Positions 14,096-19,399 of a DNA stretch of 19,399 bases are shown here, piece by piece. Under the pieces are notes generated by a model, which was not told where the DNA came from, searched no databases, and was given only the letters and a program-made list of their open reading frames with translations. The stretch's first letter is position 1. Every line of letters starts with the position of its first letter. Position numbers and translations under genes: made by a program. Source of the DNA: a bacterium (lineage in GTDB: Bacteria > JAHJDO01); the NCBI GenBank assembly GCA_030671985.1, contig DAOVHI010000006.1, positions 1 through 19,399 on the forward strand. The letters are read 5' to 3'.

Positions 14096-15356
14096 CACTC
14101 GTCGCTTCTTTGCTTTTTAAAACAATCCACATCATCCAGAGAGAAACAGCGGTTAGGATGCTTCTGAAGATACCTATAAACTTATGCGCAGAGAAAAACT
14201 TGTTCATAATTGCGATAGGCGGTGTGAGGGTTATTGCGAATTTGGGGTTTATTGGAGCAAAGAGAAAAGTTGTATTAACTTTGCCCAACTGACATACATA
14301 AACAAAGAAGCATATGGTTTGCACGGCAAAAAGTTTGACTAATCGTTTATCATCCTTTATGCAAAGAGCAATGTACGGTACGAGCCATGCAAAGAATTGA
14401 AGATGGAAATAACATGTTGCAAAAAGCCATAGGTGAAAGCACAGCAGGTACTTTATCAGTGAATCTACTTTCTCATCCCGATGCTGGAGCTGATGCAGAA
14501 TTAACAGAACATATCCGACGATAAATACGTAAACCGTATTATGAATACCAAGCGGGAAGTTCATGCTTAACAGATAATCTATGTAGCCCGCATTGGCAAG
14601 CTGTGTTACTGCGCCTATTTTGCCTGTAAATATTCTCGGAAGATTCGCCAGTATAAATGGCAGTAACGTAATCGACGCGTATTTAATTCTATCTGTGGAT
14701 TTATCAGATAGTGAAATAATAAAGAAAGGGACCAGTAGGATGGGATAAGCTCTGAGGGCGATAGCAATGCCTAATAAGATAGCGGCAAATATCTTTTTCT
14801 CTCTTTTTATAAAGTACAGCGAAAGAAGTATGAAGAATATTACGATTACCTCATGGCGGCCGAATATGTAAGTGATGAAAATAATAACAGGGTTTAACAT
14901 CCAGAATTTAAACGCCGTAATGCCCCAGTTTTTATTCTTGCTTATTTTAAGAAGCAGGAAAGCGCAGCCAATTCCAAATAATAGATAAGGTATCTTCATC
15001 CAGAATAATGTCCAGAATGCCATTGGATCGCTTATAAACTTGAAGTACGTATTAAACATTGCCCTAATCTGTTCTCCGTTTATCGGATGTGTGCTTGGAC
15101 ACCATGGCACATCCCACAGGCGGCTCATATACGGCATAAAAGGATAAAGAATAATGAGAAACAGAGCGTGCAGATAGTTCATCAATATTTGAGATGCAGG
15201 CATAAGGAAATCATGCTTAAAAGCTATGAGATATGCTCTGTGATACGGCCAGAGAAGGTCGCACGAGGCGGTAAAAGGCATAAGGAACAGGCGGATAAAA
15301 AGTCCTATTAAAAAATATTTCTTTATCTCTGAACCTGTTTTAGCTTTATCAGACAT
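14088..15356 (-). CDS. Multi-spanning GT-C-type glycosyltransferase, probable
   Basis: A 422-residue polytopic membrane protein with about ten to twelve helices. The central region AFKFWMLNPVIIFITYIFGRHEVIVIFFILLSLYF followed by GIAIALRAYPILLVPFFI is the arrangement seen in GT-C mannosyltransferase-like families (PIG-M/GT87-like), and an Asp in the first extracytoplasmic loop (SCDLLWPYHRAYLI) may be catalytic. It probably adds a hexose from a lipid-linked donor. The exact family is not certain. Both ends overlap neighbours: the start by 8 bases with the flippase-like gene, the stop with the GT39 start, so this is one translationally coupled operon. Confidence 0.68.
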   Translation of the reverse strand: MSDKAKTGSEIKKYFLIGLFIRLFLMPFTASCDLLWPYHRAYLIAFKHDFLMPASQILMNYLHALFLIILYPFMPYMSRLWDVPWCPSTHPINGEQIRAMFNTYFKFISDPMAFWTLFWMKIPYLLFGIGCAFLLLKISKNKNWGITAFKFWMLNPVIIFITYIFGRHEVIVIFFILLSLYFIKREKKIFAAILLGIAIALRAYPILLVPFFIISLSDKSTDRIKYASITLLPFILANLPRIFTGKIGAVTQLANAGYIDYLLSMNFPLGIHNTVYVFIVGYVLLILHQLQHRDEKVDSLIKYLLCFHLWLFATCYFHLQFFAWLVPYIALCIKDDKRLVKLFAVQTICFFVYVCQLGKVNTTFLFAPINPKFAITLTPPIAIMNKFFSAHKFIGIFRSILTAVSLWMMWIVLKSKEATSDE

Positions 15357-16269
15357 GTTTGAAGTCTTTCCTCAAAAAGATCAATGATACCAATAAAAAC
15401 AATATTTCAGGAATAAGCGTCCATAATCTGGATATCAATGCAATCATTATAGCAAATGATGCAGGTATGTACATAGTTAATAGAACGGACATCACTCCCT
15501 CCTTCACTCCTAATCCGCCGGGAGTAACAAATGACAAAAAACCTATTAGGTAGCTTAACATGTATATTCCGCTTATCGGCAGAATTAGCGCAGTACTTAT
15601 GGAATACATAGAACGCAATAAAAAGAAAAATCCAATACATTGAGCAAAACCCGTACAGATATGGAACAATAGAATAAGTAGAAGCTGTGTGTATTTTAAG
15701 TTTAAACTAATAATTTGTCTTTTAGTGAGTTTCGATATTAGCTTTAGGGCGTATTGTATTATTGACGGATGGATCAATACAACGCAGGATAAAAGAATTA
15801 AAACCAATATATCCAGTCTCAGAAAGCCTCTTAGACTTATTCCTGAGTATACGCCTAATAGTGCGATAGAAATAACTGCAACTAATCCAATAATATTTTC
15901 CAGAGCTATAGAGAGAAGAATCTTTCCTTTCTTTATTCCAATTTTATTTCCTAAATATACTCTTCCCATTATCGGCCAAATCTTACCGGGTATGAATCTA
16001 CTTATCTGAGAGATAGAAACTATGTATAGAGCTTGTTTGAATTTAATTGATTCTCCTAAAAACTTGAGAAGCAGTATCCAAACAAAAACTGATAGTATAT
16101 AGACAAATATTAATATTATAACAGCGATACTAATATCGTAAGGATTGAATTGAATAGATCCTACGGGGATTTTTTGAAGATTAACGTACAGGGTTTTTAA
16201 CAAAAAGACTATGATTGTTACGGAAATAATACTGCCGATTATTAGACGGGGCTTATTTTTAGTGATCAT
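15349..16269 (-). CDS. Flippase-like membrane protein (UPF0104 / LPG synthase TM-domain family)
   Basis: A 306-residue membrane protein with seven or eight helices. The family's signatures are RFIPGKIWPIMGRVYLGNKIG in the middle and LIGFLSFVTPGGLGVKEGVMSVLL near the C-terminus. This family is related to the membrane domain of lysylphosphatidylglycerol synthase and to AglD/YbhN proteins; members often sit in glycan loci and have been proposed to act in lipid-linked sugar handling. There is no aminoacyl-transfer domain. It overlaps the methyltransferase gene by 4 bases (ATGA) and the next gene by 8 bases. The exact function is unknown. Confidence 0.78.
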   Translation of the reverse strand: MITKNKPRLIIGSIISVTIIVFLLKTLYVNLQKIPVGSIQFNPYDISIAVIILIFVYILSVFVWILLLKFLGESIKFKQALYIVSISQISRFIPGKIWPIMGRVYLGNKIGIKKGKILLSIALENIIGLVAVISIALLGVYSGISLRGFLRLDILVLILLSCVVLIHPSIIQYALKLISKLTKRQIISLNLKYTQLLLILLFHICTGFAQCIGFFFLLRSMYSISTALILPISGIYMLSYLIGFLSFVTPGGLGVKEGVMSVLLTMYIPASFAIMIALISRLWTLIPEILFLLVSLIFLRKDFKHV

Positions 16270-16901
16270 AAATCCTTAACTGCAAATATTCCAAAGCTCA
16301 TTTTAGGATAAAAAAATACTAACAGTTCTGATATTGCCGCAAGGACTCCCCAAAAAAACCAAGGTTTATATTTAATCCTGCCCTTTTTACCTCTAATAAA
16401 TTTAAACCCTCTTATTCCATAGCATTTATATCCCATGTCTTTTAATTCATTTTCACACCAACCGGATTGATGAACTTCGTAAGGATTGTTTTTGATGGTT
16501 TCCTGAGCGAGAAAACCGTTCGGAGTCGAAATTAAAATCCTCTTTTTTGCTATAGATTCCATCTTTTTTATTAGTTCAATAGCTTCTTGTTTTTTGAAGT
16601 GTTCTACAACTTCAAGGGCTACGACAGCATCAAAGCTTTTTTTAGAGTACGCTTTACCAATATCTAATATATCTATAATCCTATATTTGTTATGAAGTCC
16701 TTTATTCTTACTTTCCAGTATGGCAGGTTCAAAAATATCTACTCCTTCTTTATGCAATGATAATTTCATTTTCCCTAGAGGAGAGTTGCTCCCGCATCCA
16801 ACATCCAAAACGGATTTACAATCAACTAGATTTTTTTCTATTGTTCTGTAAAGAAAGCGTCTGCCAATTTTAATAAATAAAGATTTCATTTTGTAAATCA
16901 T
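16266..16901 (-). CDS. Class I SAM-dependent methyltransferase
   Basis: First intact gene of the minus-strand glycan operon, 211 residues. SAM-binding motif I is VLDVGCGSNSPLG (about 30-42), an acidic residue follows in GVDIFEP, and the post-motif pattern is FDAVVALEVVEHF with RILISTPNGF. The protein ends in a hydrophobic segment (PWFFWGVLAAISELLVFFYP) that may attach it to the membrane or its lipid-linked substrate. It may methylate a sugar or cap a glycan, but the substrate cannot be inferred. ATG 16901 is used; ATG 16889 is the alternative, and neither has a clear ribosome binding site. No consensus promoter is evident on this strand in the 81-base gap upstream. Confidence 0.82.
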   Translation of the reverse strand: MIYKMKSLFIKIGRRFLYRTIEKNLVDCKSVLDVGCGSNSPLGKMKLSLHKEGVDIFEPAILESKNKGLHNKYRIIDILDIGKAYSKKSFDAVVALEVVEHFKKQEAIELIKKMESIAKKRILISTPNGFLAQETIKNNPYEVHQSGWCENELKDMGYKCYGIRGFKFIRGKKGRIKYKPWFFWGVLAAISELLVFFYPKMSFGIFAVKDL

Positions 16902-16947
16902 ATTCTATCGGAATTAAATAATCAAGAATTTGTGTAATGTAATTTGT

Positions 16948-16976
16948 TTGACATGCCGGCAGTTACTCTCTAAAAT
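16948..16976 (+). promoter_or_regulatory. Sigma70-type promoter of the GT2 gene
   Basis: A perfect TTGACA (16948-16953) lies 17 bases from TAAAAT (16971-16976). The predicted start, 16982-16984, coincides with the ATG at 16983. The boxes and spacing are the same as in the hldD promoter. Confidence 0.72.
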
Positions 16977-16982
16977 CCCTAA

Positions 16983-18053
16983 ATGATGAGGACAAATAAT
17001 TATTTTACTTCTATAATCATATTAAACTTGAACCAAAAAGAAACAACAGAAAAATGTGTAAATTCTGTCTTAAAACAGGATCATCAGAATTTTGAGATAA
17101 TTGTAGTTGATAACGGTTCTTCAGATAACTCTTTTGAATATCTTCAAAATATTTATGCGCATGAATCCAAAGTCAAGCTTTATAGATTGAATAATAATCT
17201 AGGGTTTGTTGGCGGCAATAATTTCGCATTTAAAAAATCATCCAAAAGTTCGCAGTATTGTGTATTCCTTAACAACGATACAACGGTTGAAAAGGACTGG
17301 CTTCGGGAATTGATAAAGCCTTTATCTCTGGATTTCACCATTGCTGCAGCCACAGCAATAGAGATAAGTAATAATACACCTTTGTTTAGATGGGGAAAGG
17401 AGTTTATTACAACAAATCTTATTGGTATAAATACATTTTATAGCATGAATTACAATGCAGATATAATGGATGCATTTATGATTGATGGCGCTTCTTTTGC
17501 CTTTAGAAAAGAGCTGGTTGATATCCCTTTTGATGAGGATTTTTTTGCATATAGAGAGGACATGCATTTAAGCTGGAGATTTCAACTTATGAAATACAGA
17601 GTGGTTTTTGTCCGTCGTTCAATTTTCTATCATACAAAAGGACTAACAAGGAAATCAGACCCCTTCATAGACAAGCAGTGTATTTATTGTGCGGAAAGGA
17701 ATAGGATTCTATGCTTACTATTATTTTATGAGTTAAAAACGTTATTAAAAGTTTTCCCGCTTATATTGTTTGGTATTGCAACTACCAATTTTATTCAGCC
17801 GCTAAGATTTTTAATTAGGTGCAAAAGTTATTTATGGCTGCTAACAAATATCAGGACAATAATGATAAAAAGAAAGAAGCTTCAATCTCTTAGAAAGGTT
17901 TCAGATAAAGCAATATTAAAAAAAATGAGCTATCAAAACAATATAACATATAATAGAATTAAAATTCCGCGCATTTTTAAGCGAATTATTAATCAATTAT
18001 TTAAGTATTATTGTATCTTACTTAATATTAAAACCTTAGAGTTTCATTCATGA
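16983..18053 (+). CDS. GT2-family glycosyltransferase (rhamnosyltransferase-like)
   Basis: Transfers a sugar from a nucleotide donor at the cytoplasmic face of the membrane, probably to the lipid-linked glycan. The 356 residues show an inverting GT-A fold: SIIILNLNQKETTEKCVNSV (10-29), the nucleotide-binding VDNGSSDNS (42-50), LNNNLGFVGGNNFAF (69-83), and FLNNDTTVEKDW (95-106) in the place of the metal-binding DxD. The acceptor-side motif DGASFAFRKE and the FDEDFFAYREDMHLSWRF segment contain the usual catalytic-base region. This arrangement is typical of WbbL-like rhamnosyltransferases, but the sugar is not determined. The C-terminus is basic with a hydrophobic segment. There is no ribosome binding site, and the promoter suggests a leaderless message starting at ATG 16983 or 16986. 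Confidence 0.88.
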   Translation: MMRTNNYFTSIIILNLNQKETTEKCVNSVLKQDHQNFEIIVVDNGSSDNSFEYLQNIYAHESKVKLYRLNNNLGFVGGNNFAFKKSSKSSQYCVFLNNDTTVEKDWLRELIKPLSLDFTIAAATAIEISNNTPLFRWGKEFITTNLIGINTFYSMNYNADIMDAFMIDGASFAFRKELVDIPFDEDFFAYREDMHLSWRFQLMKYRVVFVRRSIFYHTKGLTRKSDPFIDKQCIYCAERNRILCLLLFYELKTLLKVFPLILFGIATTNFIQPLRFLIRCKSYLWLLTNIRTIMIKRKKLQSLRKVSDKAILKKMSYQNNITYNRIKIPRIFKRIINQLFKYYCILLNIKTLEFHS

Positions 18054-18084
18054 ATTATACAAGTCTGGTAAACTGGAAAAACTT

Positions 18085-18216
18085 ATGATTATGCAGGTTT
18101 TAGTTTTGTGTATTGGGCTTGCGTCGATCCTTGTTTACATGTCTTTACATAAGAGACATCTAGAGACTGCGGTTACAGCGCGTCCCAGCGCTAGATTGTA
18201 CAAAATAATTTATTGA
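18085..18216 (+). CDS. Small membrane protein candidate (43 aa)
   Basis: A 43-codon frame from ATG 18085 to TGA 18216, in the gap between the GT2 gene and rex. Residues 2-20 (IMQVLVLCIGLASILVYMS) form one convincing membrane helix, followed by a basic tail (LHKRHLETAVTARPSARLYK). A GGAAAAA stretch lies 4 bases before the ATG and could be a weak ribosome binding site. I do not recognise a family. It could also be a chance frame or a gene remnant. No promoter is evident directly upstream. Confidence 0.35.
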   Translation: MIMQVLVLCIGLASILVYMSLHKRHLETAVTARPSARLYKIIY

Positions 18217-18219
18217 TTA

Positions 18220-18248
18220 TTGACAACGATTTTAGTTAGTGATAATAT
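18220..18248 (+). promoter_or_regulatory. Sigma70-type promoter of rex
   Basis: A perfect TTGACA (18220-18225) lies 17 bases from TAATAT (18243-18248). The predicted start is near 18255, about 29 bases before the rex ATG. Its -10 box lies inside the first Rex-like operator, and the second operator covers the start region. Confidence 0.68.
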
Positions 18249-18254
18249 TCACGA
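18237..18254 (+). promoter_or_regulatory. Rex operator candidate 1
   Basis: TAGTGAT-AATA-TTCACGA compared with the Rex consensus TTGTGAA-N4-TTCACAA matches 11 of 14 specified positions, with correct spacing between GTGA and TCAC. It overlaps the -10 box of the rex promoter, so binding would block transcription. Confidence 0.65.
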
Positions 18255-18257
18255 AAT

Positions 18258-18275
18258 TTGTGAATATTATCACAA
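18258..18275 (+). promoter_or_regulatory. Rex operator candidate 2
   Basis: TTGTGAA-TATT-ATCACAA matches the Rex consensus at 13 of 14 specified positions. It follows the predicted transcription start and touches the AAGGA ribosome binding site of rex. With site 1 it forms a perfect 14-bp inverted repeat (18239-18252 and 18260-18273) around 7 bases. Autoregulation by NADH/NAD+ sensing is well known for Rex. Confidence 0.82.
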
Positions 18276-18283
18276 GGAATTAA

Positions 18284-18919
18284 ATGGAAAGCTATAAAAT
18301 TCCAAAGAGATCGGTAGAGAGATTATCCATATACAAGAGAATTTTGAAGGTAATAATGGATGCCGGTTTTACGACTGTCTCTTCAAGTGAACTTGCAGAA
18401 AGGGCAGGACTCAATCCTGCTCAGGTAAGAAAAGACCTTGTGTATTTCGGTCAATTCGGGACTCCCGGTATGGGATACCAGGTGTCAACGCTTCACAGGG
18501 CAATTACTAGGATAATGGGTTTGCACAAGAAGATTCCCGTGGCATTAGCCGGTGCGGGGAACCTTGGACAGGCATTATTATCTTATCAGGGATTCAAGGA
18601 CCGCGGATTTATAATAGAGTCTATTTTTGATAATGATCCTGAAAAAGTTGGGAAGATGAAAAACGGGATAAAAATACGAAATGAGAAGAATAGCAGCAGT
18701 GAAATTAAAGATAAGAAGATCAAGGTGGGAATTATTTCAACACCTTCCTCCGCAGCGCAGTCCATTGCAAACAAGTTGATTGAGGGAGGCATTAAAGGGA
18801 TATTGAACTTTGCGCCAATAGAACTTAAAGTTCCTTCGGGAATAATTGTGGTTAATGTTGCTTTATGTGAAAAACTGGAAATGTTGTCCTATTATCTGTC
18901 AAAAAGGAAAATACTATGA
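18284..18919 (+). CDS. rex: Redox-sensing transcriptional repressor Rex
   Basis: Homodimeric repressor that senses the NADH/NAD+ ratio; it binds DNA when NADH is low and lets go when NADH rises. Residues 1-80 form the winged-helix DNA-binding domain with the family signature NPAQVRKDLVYFGQFGTPGMGY (44-65). Residues 84 onward form the Rossmann NAD(H)-binding domain with GAGNLGQAL (90-98) and the FDNDPEKVG strand/acidic stretch. At 211 residues it has normal length. AAGGA lies 5 bases before the ATG. Two Rex operators lie in its promoter. The stop overlaps the next gene by 4 bases (ATGA), so it heads an operon with the DRTGG gene. Confidence 0.95.
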   Translation: MESYKIPKRSVERLSIYKRILKVIMDAGFTTVSSSELAERAGLNPAQVRKDLVYFGQFGTPGMGYQVSTLHRAITRIMGLHKKIPVALAGAGNLGQALLSYQGFKDRGFIIESIFDNDPEKVGKMKNGIKIRNEKNSSSEIKDKKIKVGIISTPSSAAQSIANKLIEGGIKGILNFAPIELKVPSGIIVVNVALCEKLEMLSYYLSKRKIL

Positions 18920-19251
18920 AAATTAGGAATGTTGCCCGCATTTTAGAGGCTGAAATATTGTGCTGCGAAAATTATCTTGGGAAAGAAATTGCTGATTTTG
19001 CGGCAAGTGATCTTTTAAGTGACGTTCTGGCTTATGAAAATGAAAACTATTTGCTTTTGACAGGGCTTACTTCTCAACAGGTCGTTCGGACAGCTGAGAT
19101 AACAGGCGCGGTTGCTATTGTCTTTGTAAGAGGGAAACTTCCTCCTCAGGAAGCAATCGGATTGGCAAAATCTCATAATATTCCCCTTATGATGACCGAC
19201 AAATCGATGTTTGATTCCTGCAGGAAAATAACCGAGGAACTTAGTAAATAA
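18916..19251 (+). CDS. DRTGG-domain protein
   Basis: A 111-residue cytoplasmic protein made of a single DRTGG-like domain, seen as DFAASDLLSDVLAYENENYLLLTG followed by TAEITGAVAIVFVRGKLPPQEAIGLAKSHNIPLMMTDKSMFDSC. Free-standing DRTGG proteins of this type occur in operons of anaerobes next to [FeFe]-hydrogenase or NADH-dehydrogenase-like genes, together with CBS-domain and RsbW-like ATPase proteins. The domain is thought to be regulatory, perhaps nucleotide-binding; its molecular function is not established. It overlaps rex by 4 bases and is followed directly by the next gene. Confidence 0.78.
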   Translation: MKIRNVARILEAEILCCENYLGKEIADFAASDLLSDVLAYENENYLLLTGLTSQQVVRTAEITGAVAIVFVRGKLPPQEAIGLAKSHNIPLMMTDKSMFDSCRKITEELSK

Positions 19252-19399
19252 ATGAATATACATAATCATTCTAAGGAAAAATTAAGTTTGGCCAATGAGC
19301 TGATATATGAGATTAAGGTCAAGGAGGCAATGTCTAAAAAACTGGTTTTCTTTGATAAAAATGCTACTTTTAGAGAAATTCAGTTGACACTCAAGAAGA
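19252..19399 (+). CDS. Possible CBS-domain protein (partial, 5' end)
   Basis: The frame begins with ATG directly after the stop of the DRTGG gene and runs off the window after 49 codons. After an N-terminal helix (HSKEKLSLANELIYEIKVKE) comes EAMSKKLVFFDKNATFREIQLTLKK, the pattern of the first half of a CBS domain (AM-x-K...VFFD-x-x-ATFREI). CBS domains bind adenine nucleotides. In related operons the third gene is a CBS protein or an RsbW-like ATPase. The call rests on one partial motif and on context, so it is moderately sure. Confidence 0.6.
   Translation, partial: MNIHNHSKEKLSLANELIYEIKVKEAMSKKLVFFDKNATFREIQLTLKK

Noticed and set aside
16902-16947. Minus-strand promoter for the methyltransferase operon (TAGAAT just before ATG 16901)
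   Set aside because: No -35-like sequence at 15-18 bases; the best candidate matches poorly.
1-19399. CRISPR array, insertion sequence or prophage genes
   Set aside because: No regularly spaced direct repeats, transposase, integrase or phage structural genes were seen; the repeats present are single palindromes or a 7-bp tandem run.

Overview
The window reads as a piece of an AT-rich, anaerobic, Gram-negative bacterial chromosome. It carries a complete Rnf complex, a heptose epimerase for lipopolysaccharide (LPS) core sugars, prepilins of the type that carries a C-terminal H-x-DG motif, a long-chain glycan assembly locus, and the redox repressor Rex at the head of what looks like a hydrogenase-type operon. 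This mix and the abundance of short palindromic repeats fit a poorly cultured lineage such as Omnitrophota or a neighbouring candidate phylum. That placement is an inference and cannot be settled from the window.

Layout. 1-604 (minus): tRNA-Lys, tRNA-Leu and tRNA-Gly, then the 5' part of the trigger factor gene, all behind one good promoter. 654-5416 (minus): a full rnfCDGEAB operon for ferredoxin:NAD+ oxidoreduction coupled to ion pumping, with its promoter at 5538-5566 and a hairpin-forming repeat in its leader. 5591-6598 (plus): hldD. 6643-7879 (plus): two tandem prepilin paralogues, closed by a clear intrinsic terminator. 7972-10062 (plus): an O-antigen polymerase/ligase-like membrane protein with six C-terminal tetratricopeptide repeats (TPRs), whose coding sequence contains three palindromic repeat insertions. 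10299-16901 (minus): a polysaccharide operon of tightly overlapping genes: methyltransferase, flippase-like membrane protein, two GT-C glycosyltransferases, a decayed GT4 glycosyltransferase and a WbaP-type initiating transferase. 12397-12695 (plus): the remains of a second GT39 gene lying inside that operon. 16983-18053 (plus): a GT2 glycosyltransferase. 18284-19399 (plus): rex, a DRTGG-domain gene and the start of a gene that may encode a CBS domain.

How it fits together. The middle 11 kb makes and exports a surface glycan. WbaP would load the first sugar phosphate on undecaprenyl phosphate, GT2 and the GT-C enzymes would extend or decorate it, and the polymerase/ligase-like protein would polymerise or attach it; HldD supplies heptose for the core. 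The locus shows heavy wear (three pseudogene remnants, a 7-bp tandem repeat in a start region, repeats inside a gene), as expected of a variable surface-polysaccharide locus. It is flanked by two redox modules: Rnf on one side, and on the other Rex with two overlapping operators in its own promoter.

Most notable points: palindromic repeats read through as protein in membrane-protein loops, including one repeat family used in two reading frames; two genes whose consensus promoters place transcription start on the start codon (leaderless candidates); mutually overlapping rnf/hldD promoters beside a repeat; a possible slippage switch in a GT39 gene; and a perfect 14-bp inverted repeat that contains two Rex operators.
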